This document shows, piece after piece, positions 43,845 to 53,268 of a stretch of DNA of 64,000 bases. The notes under the pieces are model-generated. The model ran no database searches. It was not told the DNA's origin and was given only the letters and a program-made list of their open reading frames with translations. Source of the stretch: Trebonia sp963795335 (GTDB lineage Bacteria > Actinomycetota > Actinomycetes > Streptosporangiales > Streptosporangiaceae); NCBI GenBank assembly GCA_963795335.1, contig CAWCHI010000001.1, positions 434,001 to 498,000 of the forward strand, read 5' to 3'. The translations under genes were made by a program, and so were the position numbers. Each line of letters starts with the position of its first letter. Position 1 is the first letter of the stretch.

Positions 43845-45032
43845 ATGACAGTGACGCGTCCGTGAAGGTGGCCGTCGTTAAGGAGTCCGCGCCGGGTGAA
43901 CGGCGCGTCGCCCTGGTCCCGGAGACGGTGCCCCGGCTGGTGCAGGCCGGCCTCGAGGTGATCGTCGAAGAGGGAGCGGGCGCGGCGGCGTGGTTCCCCG
44001 ACCGCAGCTACACGGCGGCCGGGGCGGCGATCGCTGGCCCCGCCGACCTGTACGCGGCGGCCGACGTCATCCTCACGGTGACCCGTCCGGACGAGGCCGC
44101 GCTCAGCCGGCTGCGGGCCGGCCAGGCCGTCATCGGCCTGCTCAGCCCGCTGACCGACCCGCAGCTGGCGGCGGCGCTAGCCGAGCGCGGGGTGACCGCG
44201 GTCTCGCTCGACGGGCTGCCCCGCACGCTGTCACGGGCGCAGGGCATGGACGCGCTGACCTCCCAGGCCAACGTGGCCGGGTACAAGGCGGCGCTGGTCG
44301 CGGCGGACGCCTACGGCCGCTTCTTCCCACTGCTGATCACCGCGGCCGGCACCGCCCGCCCGGCCAAGCTGCTTGTCCTCGGGGCGGGAGTCGCCGGCCT
44401 GCAGGCGATCGGCACCGCCCGCCGGCTCGGCGCCCAGGTCAGCGGGTACGACGTGCGGCCCGCGTCCAAGGGCGAGGTGGAGTCCCTCGGCGCCACCTTC
44501 ATCGAGCTGACCGCGGCGCGTCAGCGCCGCGGGCGAGGGCGGCTACGCCCGGGAGCTGACGGCCGAGGAGCGGGACGCCCAGCAGGCCGAGCTGGCCGGG
44601 CACATCGCCCGGCAGGACATAGTGATCACCACCGCCCAGGTCCCCGGGCGGCGCCCGCCGCTGCTCGTCACCCAGGAGGCGGTGAGCCAGATGGGCCCCG
44701 GCTCGGTCATCGTCGACATGGGCGCGAGCCCGCTCGGCGGCAACGTGGCCGGCTCGGTCCCGGGCGAGACCGTGGTCACCGCGGGCGGGGTCACCGTCAT
44801 CGGGGCGCAGAACCTGGCCGCCGCGGTCCCAACGGCCGCCTCCAACGCCTACTCACGGAACATCAGTGCGCTGCTGCTGCACCTGGTGAGCGCCAATGAG
44901 CAGGGAGTCCCTGAGCTGAAGGTCGACACCACCGACGACATCCAGGCCGGGGTCGTCGTCGCCCACGGCGGCGAGGTGGTCCACCCGGCGGTGGCAAAAC
45001 TGCTCGCCGCCCGAACCGAGGGAGACGCCTGA
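43845..45032 (+). CDS. pntA: NAD(P) transhydrogenase subunit alpha, part 1 (frameshifted)
   Basis: The NAD(H)-binding domain I of proton-pumping transhydrogenase. VKVAVVKESAPGERRVALVP, DALTSQANVAGYKAALVAA, KLLVLGAGVAGLQAIGTARR and SGYDVRPASKGEVESLGATF fit the family. A shift near 44,515 follows FIELTAA; the rest continues in the next frame (DIVITTAQVPGRRPPLLVT, SVIVDMGASPLGGNVAGS). At the 5' end, a ribosome binding site (AGAGGGAT) and ATG at 43845 lead to MTVTRP and a stop; a one-base shift near 43,860 would join this to VKVAVVKES. Otherwise the GTG at 43862 is the start. The stop overlaps the next ATG by one base. Confidence 0.9.
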
Positions 45033-45451
45033 TGTCGGCCGCGCTCGTCACTGACCTGACCATCTTCGTGCTCGCGCTGCTGGTGGGCATCGAGGTCATC
45101 GGCAAGGTCCCGGCGACCTTGCACACCCCGCTGATGTCGGCCGCCAACTCGATCCACGGCATCGTCCTGGCGGGCGCGCTGCTGATCGGCGTCACCGCGC
45201 ACAACGCGGTCGGCTACGTGCTCGCGTTCATCGCCGCCTTCTTCGCCGCCGCCAACGTGGTCGGCGGGTACGCGGTCACCGGCCGGATGCTGAAGATGTT
45301 CCACCGCCGGGCGGCACCGCCCGCCGCCCCGTCACCCGCCGCCCAGTCACCCGCCGCCCAGTCGCCGGCCATGGCCGCGGGCGGCCAGGCGGGCCAGCCG
45401 GCTTCACCGCCGCCTGCCGCGGGCCCGCAGGCCCCGCAGGCCCGGTCGTAG
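45032..45451 (+). CDS. pntAB: NAD(P) transhydrogenase subunit alpha, part 2 (membrane)
   Basis: 139 residues with three membrane helices: LTIFVLALLVGIEVIGKVPA, SIHGIVLAGALLIGVTA and VGYVLAFIAAFFAAANVVGG. This is the short membrane subunit of the three-gene form. The C-terminal 45 residues are a Pro/Ala/Gln tail with tandem PAAQS repeats, longer than usual. Confidence 0.93.
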   Translation: MSAALVTDLTIFVLALLVGIEVIGKVPATLHTPLMSAANSIHGIVLAGALLIGVTAHNAVGYVLAFIAAFFAAANVVGGYAVTGRMLKMFHRRAAPPAAPSPAAQSPAAQSPAMAAGGQAGQPASPPPAAGPQAPQARS

Positions 45452-45462
45452 GGGGCACGTCG

Positions 45463-46875
45463 ATGGACACCTTCACCACCAACATCCAGCTCGTCTACGT
45501 CCTGGCGGCCGCCTGCTTCGTGATCGGGCTGCACCTGATGAACTCCCCCGCCACCGCCCGGCGGGGCAACCAGGTCTCGACCGCGGGCATGGCCATCGCC
45601 ATCATCATCACCTTGGTGCTGCTGATCCACGACGGCTCGGTGACGCCGATCGGCTGGACCGTGCTGATCGTCGGGGCCCTGCTCGGCTCGGTGGCCGGGC
45701 TCTACTCGGCCCGGACCGTCCAGATGACCGCCATGCCGCAGCTGGTGTCGATGTTCAACGCGGTCGGCGGCGGCGCCGCCGCGCTGGTCGCGGTGTACGA
45801 GTACATCCACGACGAGTCGACCGCCGGAGGGGTGCTCGGCAGCACCTCGGTCTTCACCGTGCTCGACGTGCTGATCGGCTCGGTCACCTTCACCGGGTCG
45901 CTCATCGCGGCGGGCAAGCTCCAGGGCCTCATCACCGGCAGCCCGGTGGTCTTCAAGGGCAGTCAGGCGCTCAACGCCGCCCTGGCCGTGATCGCCCTCG
46001 GCACCGGCGCGTACATGTTCACCACCGCCTCCCTGCCCGCGCTGCTGATCCTGGTCCTCGCCTCGCTGGCGTTCGGCGTGATGATGGTGCTGCCGATCGG
46101 CGGGGCCGACATGCCGGTGGTTATCTCACTGCTGAACGCGTTCACCGGCACCGCCGTGGCGATGGCCGGGTTCGTCATCGGGAACTGGGCCCTGATCGTG
46201 GCGGGCGCCCTGGTCGGCGCGTCGGGCGGGATCTTGACCAAGCTGATGGCCGACGCGATGAACCGCTCACTGGCCAACATCATCGTCGGCGGCTTCGGCA
46301 CCGGCGACACCGCCGTCGCGGCCGCGGTCTCGGGCGACGTCCAGGTCCGCTCGATCGCGGCCGACGACGCCGCGATCCAGCTCGCCTACGCCTCCAAGAT
46401 CATCATCGTGCCCGGCTACGGGCTGGCGGCGGCCCAGGCGCAGTACGGGGTGGCCGAGCTGGCGGCCCTGCTGGAGTCGCGCGGGATCGAGGTGTCCTAC
46501 GCCATCCACCCGGTCGCGGGGCGGATGCCCGGGCACATGAACGTGCTGCTGGCCGAGGCGAACGTGCCCTACCCGCAGCTGCGCGAGATGGAGGAGATCA
46601 ACCCGGAGTTCGCGCGGGCCGACGTCGCCCTGGTGATCGGGGCCAACGATGTCACCAACCCGGCCGCCCGGCGGGCGGGGACCGCGATCTCGGGCATGCC
46701 GATCCTCGACGTCGACCAGGCCAAGTCGATCATCGTGATCAAGCGGTCGATGGGCAGCGGCTACGCCGGCATCGACAACGAGCTCTACTACAACCCGAAG
46801 ACCAGCATGTACTTCGCCGACGCGAAGAAGGCGCTGGCGGAGATGACATCGGCGGTCAAGACACTCGTCGGGTGA
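45463..46875 (+). CDS. pntB: NAD(P) transhydrogenase subunit beta
   Basis: 470 residues. Several membrane helices (about 1-260) form the proton channel, with SMFNAVGGGAAALVAVYEY and GGADMPVVISLLNAFTGTAV. The NADP-binding domain III has IIVPGYGLAAAQAQYGVAEL, IHPVAGRMPGHMNVLLAEAN, VIGANDVTNPAARR and VIKRSMGSGYAGIDNELYY. Twelve bases after pntAB. The enzyme makes NADPH at the expense of the proton gradient. Confidence 0.96.
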   Translation: MDTFTTNIQLVYVLAAACFVIGLHLMNSPATARRGNQVSTAGMAIAIIITLVLLIHDGSVTPIGWTVLIVGALLGSVAGLYSARTVQMTAMPQLVSMFNAVGGGAAALVAVYEYIHDESTAGGVLGSTSVFTVLDVLIGSVTFTGSLIAAGKLQGLITGSPVVFKGSQALNAALAVIALGTGAYMFTTASLPALLILVLASLAFGVMMVLPIGGADMPVVISLLNAFTGTAVAMAGFVIGNWALIVAGALVGASGGILTKLMADAMNRSLANIIVGGFGTGDTAVAAAVSGDVQVRSIAADDAAIQLAYASKIIIVPGYGLAAAQAQYGVAELAALLESRGIEVSYAIHPVAGRMPGHMNVLLAEANVPYPQLREMEEINPEFARADVALVIGANDVTNPAARRAGTAISGMPILDVDQAKSIIVIKRSMGSGYAGIDNELYYNPKTSMYFADAKKALAEMTSAVKTLVG

Positions 46876-47017
46876 CGGAAAGGCCAGGGGTAACATGCCC
46901 TGGTACTCGGTTTCCGGCCGCCCGCGGCGGGAAACTGGTACCTCACCCGTCCCTACGACCCGTTCGCCGCGGGTACCGGCCGCCGCACCGGACTGATCCC
47001 GTCCCCGAACTGATGCG

Positions 47018-47383
47018 ATGTCCTTCGTCTACACCACGAATCTGTCCGAGGTCCGCGCCCTGGCGGAAAAGCAGGCCAGGGCCGCCGGGCTGCCCGAGGA
47101 CCGGGTGTCTGACTTCGTGATCGCGGTCAGCGAGGTAGCCGGGAACACCGTGCGGCACGCCCGCTCGGCCGGGTCGATCGACATCTGGCAGGCGGGCGGG
47201 GAGATCATCTGCGAGCTGCGCGACTCGGGGGTGATCGGCGACCCGCTGGCCGGCCGTCAGCCGCCGCCGGCCGACGCCACCGGGGGCCACGGCCTCTGGC
47301 TCGTCTACCAGGTGTGCGACCGGGTCGACCTGCACTCCGACGCCAACGGCACCGTCATCCGCCTGCACATGACGGTCCCCTAG
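47018..47383 (+). CDS. Anti-sigma regulatory factor-type ATP-binding protein (RsbW-like)
   Basis: 121 residues of the HATPase_c_2 kind: VSDFVIAVSEVAGNTVRHAR is the N box with its Asn, ICELRDSGVIGDPL the G1 box, and GGHGLWLVYQVCDRVDLHSD the G2 box. It could be a serine kinase that binds a sigma factor and phosphorylates STAS antagonists. In many relatives a sensor domain comes first; here there is none. It lies 109 bases ahead of rsbR, same strand. Confidence 0.82.
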   Translation: MSFVYTTNLSEVRALAEKQARAAGLPEDRVSDFVIAVSEVAGNTVRHARSAGSIDIWQAGGEIICELRDSGVIGDPLAGRQPPPADATGGHGLWLVYQVCDRVDLHSDANGTVIRLHMTVP

Positions 47384-47492
47384 CGGCGCCGGGCGCGGGT
47401 ATCGGGCTGGCACCGCGGTCCGCGGCCGCCGCCGATGTAGCCTGGGGGCGAATGATCTCTGTCAGTTCACTAACGCATGGGAATCAACAGCT

Positions 47493-48335
47493 ATGGACGT
47501 TGGCGGTAACCGGGGGCGGATGGCCGTCTACCTGAGCGATCATCGCGACAAGGTGGTCAGCCGCTGGAGCGAGCTTGTCGTCGCCGGCGTGCGCGGCCGC
47601 ACCTCCACCGACGAGATCCGGCGTGAGCTCGGCGACCTGCTCAGCCTGATCATCAGGGTGCTTGCGGACGCCGACGAGCACGCCAAGGGCGAATTGCGGG
47701 CCAGCCTGGACGAGCTGTCCCGCGGCCGGGCCCGGGACGGGTTCTCCCCGAGCGAGACCGCGGTAGCCGTCTTCTCGCTCAAGGAAGCGGTCTACGAGCT
47801 GGTGGCCGGCGAAGTCGGCATGATGCCCGAGTACCTGGGGTTCTCGCGACTGGTGGACGACCTCGGGCTGCGGACCTTCGAGTCCTACACGGCCGCCCGC
47901 GAGCAGATCATCTCCGACCAGACGACGATGATGATGGAGCTGTCGACCCCGGTGGTCCGGCTGTGGGAGGGCATCATCGCGGTCCCGCTGGTCGGCACGC
48001 TCGACTCCGCCCGCACTCAGCTGGTGATGGAGAAGCTGCTGGAGGAGCTGGTGACGGAGGGCGCCAGCCACGCGGTGATCGACATCACCGGCGTCCCCAC
48101 GGTCGACACCGAGGTCGCCCAGCACCTGCTGAAGACGGTCAGCGCCGCCCGGCTGCTCGGCGCCGAGTGCACCATCTCCGGCATCCGGCCGCAGGTCGCG
48201 CAGACGATCGTGTCGCTCGGCATCGAGTTCGGCGACATCGCCACCAAGGCGTCACTGGCCGACGCGCTGAAGCTGGCGCTGAGCCAGGCGGGCCTGAAGG
48301 TGGTTTCCAGCTTATGGAAAGAGTGCCGATCCTGA
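47493..48335 (+). CDS. rsbR: RsbR-type stressosome protein (sensor plus STAS)
   Basis: 280 residues. The N-terminal 150 or so are an all-helical RsbRD-type sensor domain (VVSRWSELVVAGVRGR, FSLKEAVYELVAGEVGMMPE). The C-terminal STAS domain begins near ELSTPVVRLWEGIIAVPLVG. Thr206 in VDTEVAQHL and Thr251 in FGDIATKASL match the two threonines phosphorylated by RsbT in B. subtilis RsbR. It overlaps rsbS by 22 bases. The start could also be the Met nine codons in. Confidence 0.88.
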   Translation: MDVGGNRGRMAVYLSDHRDKVVSRWSELVVAGVRGRTSTDEIRRELGDLLSLIIRVLADADEHAKGELRASLDELSRGRARDGFSPSETAVAVFSLKEAVYELVAGEVGMMPEYLGFSRLVDDLGLRTFESYTAAREQIISDQTTMMMELSTPVVRLWEGIIAVPLVGTLDSARTQLVMEKLLEELVTEGASHAVIDITGVPTVDTEVAQHLLKTVSAARLLGAECTISGIRPQVAQTIVSLGIEFGDIATKASLADALKLALSQAGLKVVSSLWKECRS

Positions 48336-48667
48336 AGATCGGGCCGACGCTCTTCGTCTCCATCCAGATCGACCTGCAAGACGACAGCGTGATGGCGCTG
48401 CAGGAGGACCTGGCCAACGAGCTGGCGGCGACCAGTGCCCACGGGGTCATCATCGATATCACCGCGGTGGAGATCGTCGACTCGTTCATCGGCCGGATGC
48501 TGACGATGATGGGGTCGATCTCGCGGCTGTTCGACGCGGAGACCGTAATCGTCGGCATGCGCCCGGCGGTCGCGATCACGCTGACCGAGCTCGGCCTGTC
48601 GCTGAGGGGCGTCCGCACCGCGCTCAACGCCGAGAAAGGCCTGGAGATCCTGAACGGTAAAGCGTGA
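48314..48667 (+). CDS. rsbS: RsbS-type STAS scaffold protein
   Basis: 117 residues, a STAS domain only: MERVPILKIGPTLFVSIQID, then GVIIDITAVEIVDSFIGRML with Ser57 at the phosphorylation position, and VGMRPAVAITLTELG. With RsbR it would form the stressosome shell that holds RsbT. Its TGA shares a base with the rsbT ATG. Confidence 0.9.
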   Translation: MERVPILKIGPTLFVSIQIDLQDDSVMALQEDLANELAATSAHGVIIDITAVEIVDSFIGRMLTMMGSISRLFDAETVIVGMRPAVAITLTELGLSLRGVRTALNAEKGLEILNGKA

Positions 48668-49062
48668 TGGACGAGTTGCCGATCCGCTCGGGCGACGACG
48701 TGGTCCGGGTGCGCCAGCACGTGCGCAACGCCGCCGCGGCCGGCGGACTGTCCCTGGTGGACCAGACCAAGCTGGTGACCGCGGCCAGCGAGCTGGCCCG
48801 CAACACCCTCGTCTACGGGGGCGGCGGGGTGGCCCGGGTGGAAGGCGTCACGTCGCCCGCCGGCCGGGCCGGCATCCGGCTGCAGTTCACCGACGAAGGG
48901 CCCGGCATCCCCGACATCGACCTCGCGCTGACCGACGGCTGGACCTCGGGCGGCGGCCTCGGTCTGGGCCTTTCCGGGGCCCGGCGGCTGGTCGACGAGT
49001 TCGACCTCACCTCCAAGCCCGGCGAGGGCACCAGCGTCACGGTCGTCAAGTGGTCGCGCTGA
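48667..49062 (+). CDS. rsbT: RsbT-type switch kinase
   Basis: 131 residues with a GHKL ATPase fold. QTKLVTAASELARNTLVYGG is the N box, QFTDEGPGIPDIDLAL the G1 box and GGLGLGLSGARRLVDEF the G2 box. RsbT phosphorylates RsbR and RsbS, then leaves to activate a downstream partner. It overlaps the next gene by 13 bases. Confidence 0.9.
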   Translation: MDELPIRSGDDVVRVRQHVRNAAAAGGLSLVDQTKLVTAASELARNTLVYGGGGVARVEGVTSPAGRAGIRLQFTDEGPGIPDIDLALTDGWTSGGGLGLGLSGARRLVDEFDLTSKPGEGTSVTVVKWSR

Positions 49063-50066
49063 GCCTGCCGCTGGTCTCCCAGGCCCCGGGTGACCAGCGC
49101 TGGGTCCGGGTGGAAGACGCGAGCGCGGCCGCCGCCTGCCGCGGTGCCGCGCTGACGCTGGCGGGGCGGCTGCGGTTCCCGGCCGCCCGCACCGACCAGC
49201 TTGTGCTGGCCGTCACCGAGGCGGCCACCAACCTGCACAAGCACGCCCGGGAGGGGATGATGCTGCTGCGCATCGCGCGCGACGACGCCGGGCCGGGGGT
49301 CGAGATGGTGACCATCGACGCCGGCCCCGGGGTGCGCGACGCGGGCGCCGCGATGCGGGACGGCCACTCGACCAGCGGCACCCTCGGCATCGGGCTCGGA
49401 GCCATCCAGCGGGCGGCCGACTTCTTCGACCTGTACTCGGTTCCCGGCCGCGGCACCGCCCTGGCCGCCCGGTTCTGGCCGTCGCCACGGGCGGCGGCGG
49501 CGCCCTACGCCGGCCTGGTCCGGCCGATCAGCGGCGAGACCGAATGCGGGGACGTCTTCGGCGCGGCCCAGCTGGAACGCGGGCTGACCGGGGTGGTGTG
49601 CGACGGCCTGGGCCACGGGCCGCTGGCCGCCAGCGCAGCCAAGGAGGGGGTCGCGGCCGTCCTTGACGACCCCGGGGCCGAGCCCGCCGTGCTGGTCGAG
49701 CGGGCCCACCGGCGGATGGCCCACACCCGCGGCGGCGCCATCGGCGTGGTCCAGGTGAGGGACGGGGTCGCCTGGTTCGCCGGCCTGGGCAACATCGCCG
49801 CGGTGATCCTGGCCGACGGCACCCGCAAGGGCATGCTGTCCGTTCCCGGGATCGCCGGCCACCAGGCGCGGACGATCCGGCAGTTCGAGTACACCGCCCC
49901 GCCCGGGGCGGCCCTCATCCTGCACTCCGACGGGATCAGCGCCCGCTGGGACGCGGCGGCGCTGCCTGGCCTCAACCACCGGGACCCGCTGGTGATCTCG
50001 GCCGCGCTGATGGCACAGGCGGCGTCGCACCGCGACGACGCGGGCGTGCTGGTGCTGCGGCCATGA
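49050..50066 (+). CDS. Fusion of an RsbT/RsbW-like ATPase and an RsbX/SpoIIE-like PP2C phosphatase
   Basis: 338 residues. Residues 1-145 are a GHKL ATPase (TDQLVLAVTEAATNLHKHAR, VTIDAGPGVRDAG, LGIGLGAIQRAADFFDLYSV). Residues 155-338 are a small PP2C domain (SGETECGDVFGAA, VVCDGLGHGPLAASAAKEGV, ILHSDGISARWD, HRDDAGVLVLRP) of the RsbX kind, which resets stressosome phosphorylation. Starts with a GTG inside rsbT and overlaps the kinase gene by ATGA. Confidence 0.85.
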   Translation: MVALSLPLVSQAPGDQRWVRVEDASAAAACRGAALTLAGRLRFPAARTDQLVLAVTEAATNLHKHAREGMMLLRIARDDAGPGVEMVTIDAGPGVRDAGAAMRDGHSTSGTLGIGLGAIQRAADFFDLYSVPGRGTALAARFWPSPRAAAAPYAGLVRPISGETECGDVFGAAQLERGLTGVVCDGLGHGPLAASAAKEGVAAVLDDPGAEPAVLVERAHRRMAHTRGGAIGVVQVRDGVAWFAGLGNIAAVILADGTRKGMLSVPGIAGHQARTIRQFEYTAPPGAALILHSDGISARWDAAALPGLNHRDPLVISAALMAQAASHRDDAGVLVLRP

Positions 50067-51697
50067 GCGAGGACCTGGCCCGGCTGCCGGTGCACGACCT
50101 GCCGGGTGTGTTCGCCGCCCGCGGGCTCGGCCGCGAGCTGGCCGCCCGGCTCGGCCTCGACCACCAGGATCAGGTCCGGGTGGCCACGACCTTGTCTGAG
50201 GTGTGCCGCAGCGCGGTCATCGTCGGGCTCAGCGCCGTCATCACGTTCGGGGCCGACCAGGCGAGCCTGGTGCTGACCGTCACGGTCGACGGCGAGCCGC
50301 CCGCGGACGGCATCGCCGCGGCGACCCGGCTGATGGACACCGCGGTCGTCGACGGCCACGTCATCCGCATGACGAAGCGGCGCCCGGCCGTGTTCCCGGT
50401 CCACCTCGATGCCGTCCGCGAAGGGCTGGCGGCCTTGCTTCCGGAGTCAACGCTGGATGAGTTGCGACGCAACAACGAAGACCTGATCGCGGCGCTGGAG
50501 GACCTGCGGCAGCAGAAGGAGCAGCTGCTGCTGCTCAACGCCGAGCTGCAGGACACCAACCGCGGTGTGATGGCGTTGTACAGCGAGCTGTCGGAGGAAC
50601 TCGAGCAGACCAACCGGGGCGTGGTCGCGCTGTACCGGGAACTGGATGAGAAATCCGAGCAGCTGAAGGCGGCGTCAGAATCGAAGAACCGCTTCTGGGC
50701 CAACGTCAGCCATGAGCTGCGGTCCCCGCTGAACTCGATCATCGGGCTGACCCGGCTGCTGTCGGAGTCGGACGGCGGCCTCGGGACCGAGCAGCTGTAC
50801 CAGGTCGGGCTGATCAGGAGTTCCACCGCGACGCTCCTGACCCTGGTCAATGACCTGCTCGACGTGGCCAAGGCCGAGTCCGGGCAGCTGGTCCTCGATC
50901 CGGCCGAGGTCAGCCTGCCGCTGCTGCTGGCCACCCTGCGCGGGCTGGCCCGGCCGATGACCGAGGGCAAGCCGGTCGAGGTAACGGTCAGCGCCGAGGG
51001 GGCGCCCGCAACCGTGCTGACCGACGAGGCGGCGCTCACCGCTGTCCTGCGCAACCTGCTGTCCAACGCCATCAAGTACACCGACCAGGGTGAGGTCCGG
51101 GTGACCGTCCGCACCCTCCCCGGCACCCTCGAGATCGAGGTCTCCGACACCGGCACCGGGATCGCGGAGGGGCAGCTCGAGCGCGTGTTCGAGGAGTTCT
51201 ACCAGGTTCCGGGGGCTAGGCGGGGCGGCACCGGGCTGGGGCTGCCCTACGCCCGGCGGCTGTCGCGGCTGCTGGGCGGCGAGCTGACGCTGACCAGCAC
51301 GCCCGGGGCGGGCACGACGGCGGTGCTGAGCCTGCCAGATGGCACCCCGGCGGCGGGCACGGTCGTGGTGGCGGACGACGATGCCGGCTTCCGCCAGGTG
51401 ATCGTGTCCCTGCTGGCCGGCCTGGCCGACCAGGTCATCGAGGCGGAGGACGGCGCCCAGGCCCTGGCCGCCGTGGCTGGGACCGCCCCGGTCGACCTGG
51501 TGCTGGCCGACCTCGGGATGCCCGGCATGGACGGGTACGCGCTGCTCGACCGGCTGCCCGCGGGGCTGCCCGCCATCGTCATCACCGCCCGGGACGTCGC
51601 GGTGCCGCCGCGGGCGGCCGCACTGCTGCGCAAGGACCAGCTCACCCGGGAGCGGCTGGCGTTCGCCATTCGCGGCGCGCAGCAGGGCGACCGATGA
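50063..51697 (+). CDS. Hybrid histidine kinase with degenerate RsbT-like N-terminus
   Basis: 544 residues. Residues 1-125 resemble a GHKL domain like RsbT, but the N-box Asn is gone (VRVATTLSEVCRSAVIVGLS), so it should not bind ATP normally. A coiled coil with two 18-residue repeats (TNRGVMALYSELSEELEQ and TNRGVVALYRELDEKSEQ, 165-200) leads to the H box NVSHELRSPLNSI (His217). The ATPase domain follows (LRNLLSNAIKYTDQGEV, VSDTGTGIAEGQLERVF, GTGLGLPYARRLSRLL). A receiver with Asp483 (VLADLGMPGMDGY) ends the protein. No membrane segment, so cytoplasmic. Confidence 0.88.
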   Translation: MSEDLARLPVHDLPGVFAARGLGRELAARLGLDHQDQVRVATTLSEVCRSAVIVGLSAVITFGADQASLVLTVTVDGEPPADGIAAATRLMDTAVVDGHVIRMTKRRPAVFPVHLDAVREGLAALLPESTLDELRRNNEDLIAALEDLRQQKEQLLLLNAELQDTNRGVMALYSELSEELEQTNRGVVALYRELDEKSEQLKAASESKNRFWANVSHELRSPLNSIIGLTRLLSESDGGLGTEQLYQVGLIRSSTATLLTLVNDLLDVAKAESGQLVLDPAEVSLPLLLATLRGLARPMTEGKPVEVTVSAEGAPATVLTDEAALTAVLRNLLSNAIKYTDQGEVRVTVRTLPGTLEIEVSDTGTGIAEGQLERVFEEFYQVPGARRGGTGLGLPYARRLSRLLGGELTLTSTPGAGTTAVLSLPDGTPAAGTVVVADDDAGFRQVIVSLLAGLADQVIEAEDGAQALAAVAGTAPVDLVLADLGMPGMDGYALLDRLPAGLPAIVITARDVAVPPRAAALLRKDQLTRERLAFAIRGAQQGDR

Positions 51698-53268
51698 GCC
51701 CCGCCGCCGGGACGGTGCTGGTGGTCGACGACGACGAGGCCAAGCGCTACGTGCTCAGCTCGTGGCTGCGCCGGGCCGGTTACACCGTGACCGAGGCGGC
51801 CACCGGGGGCGACGCGCTGGAGCTGGTCGGTTCGGTCGAGCTGGTGCTGCTCGACGTCAACCTGCCCGACATGAGCGGTTTCGACGTCTGCCGGATCATC
51901 AAGACCGACGAGCGGACCGCCTCGATCCCGGTCATCCAGGTGTCCGCCACCGCGATCGACGTCGCTGACCGCGCCCGCGGCCTGACCCAGGGAGCCGACG
52001 CCTACCTGGCCGACCCCTCCGAGCCGGCCGAGCTGCTCGCCACGGTCACCGCGGTGCTGCGCTACGCCCGGGCCCGGCTGCGCGCCGAGCGGACCGCGGC
52101 CCTGCTCACCGCGCTGGCCGAGGTAACCCTGGACATCAACGCCGCCGAGACGTTCGACGGCCTGGCGGCCGCCGCGGCGGCGGGCGCCGCCCGCATCTTC
52201 GCCGCCCCGGCGGTACTGTCGCTGGAAATGCCGGACGGCCAGGCCCGCCGCACCTCGGCCACCCCCGGGCAGCCGGGCACGGTCCGCCGGGGCGGGCCGC
52301 CCGGGCTCGCCGCCCGCATCGCGGGCCACCTGATCGGGACGGCCCAGGGCAGCGGGATCGCCCTCGTCACCCGGGACGACTGGCTCACGATCGTGCCCGA
52401 CAGCACCCTGACCGGCGACGTCTACCTGGTCGTGGCGCGGACCAAGCTCGGGCGGCCGCCGGCCTCGATCGCGGTCGACCGCGCAGGCATCACGGGCGAC
52501 GAGGACCAGCAGATCCTGCGGCAGCTGGCCCAGTCGGTCGCGCTCGGGGTGGAGGCGCTGCGCTCGGTGGCGGAAGAGCACCTGGTGGCGCTGACCCTGC
52601 AGCGCAGCTTCCTGCCGGCCGCCCTGCCCGTGTTCCAGGGCGCGGCCACCGCCGTCCGCTACCTGCCCGCCAGCGACCAGGCCGAGGTTGGCGGCGACTT
52701 CTACGAGGCGCTGCCCTACCACGGCGGGGTGCTGCTGGTCATCGGCGACGTCCAGGGGCACTCGCTGCAGGCGGCCACGGTGATGGGGGAACTGCGGCAC
52801 GCGCTGCGGGCGTTCGTCACCGAGGGGCACCCCCCGCTGGAGATCACCGGGCTGGTCAACCAGGTGCTGCGGCGCTTCCACCCGGGCGTCATCGCCACCT
52901 TGTGCCTGGTGCTGGTGTACCCCGGGACCGGGCAGCTGTCCATCGTTAACTGCGGGCACATGCCGGTGCTGCTGGCCGACCGCGACGGCGCCCGCTACGT
53001 CGGCGAGGGCGGGCTGATGCTCGGCCTGGCCCGGCACGAGCCGCATGTCGAGACGGCCATGCTGGCCGCCGGCGGGACCGCCCTGCTGTTCACCGACGGA
53101 CTGGTCGAGGACCGCACGGTGCTGCTCGACGACAACCTGGAGAAGCTGCGGCTGGCGGCGGGCGAGGCGGACGGCCGCGCCGTCGAGGCGTTCGCCAACC
53201 AGGTGCTGTCGCTGTTCGGCCCGCGCGAGGACGACGTGGCGATGATCGCCATCCGCCTGCTGGCCTAG
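51694..53268 (+). CDS. Response regulator with PP2C (SpoIIE/RsbU-type) phosphatase output
   Basis: 524 residues. The receiver (1-125) has VLVVDDDEAKRYVLSSWLRR and phosphoacceptor Asp54 in VLLDVNLPDMSGF. A GAF-like middle (about 140-290) follows. The PP2C domain has LQRSFLPAALPVF, EVGGDFYEALPYHGGVLLVI, GDVQGHSLQAATVMGELRHA and FTDGLVEDR with the metal-binding aspartates. It probably dephosphorylates STAS antagonists on command of the kinase next to it. Its stop and that of the convergent STAS gene share CTAG. Confidence 0.88.
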   Translation: MSPAAGTVLVVDDDEAKRYVLSSWLRRAGYTVTEAATGGDALELVGSVELVLLDVNLPDMSGFDVCRIIKTDERTASIPVIQVSATAIDVADRARGLTQGADAYLADPSEPAELLATVTAVLRYARARLRAERTAALLTALAEVTLDINAAETFDGLAAAAAAGAARIFAAPAVLSLEMPDGQARRTSATPGQPGTVRRGGPPGLAARIAGHLIGTAQGSGIALVTRDDWLTIVPDSTLTGDVYLVVARTKLGRPPASIAVDRAGITGDEDQQILRQLAQSVALGVEALRSVAEEHLVALTLQRSFLPAALPVFQGAATAVRYLPASDQAEVGGDFYEALPYHGGVLLVIGDVQGHSLQAATVMGELRHALRAFVTEGHPPLEITGLVNQVLRRFHPGVIATLCLVLVYPGTGQLSIVNCGHMPVLLADRDGARYVGEGGLMLGLARHEPHVETAMLAAGGTALLFTDGLVEDRTVLLDDNLEKLRLAAGEADGRAVEAFANQVLSLFGPREDDVAMIAIRLLA

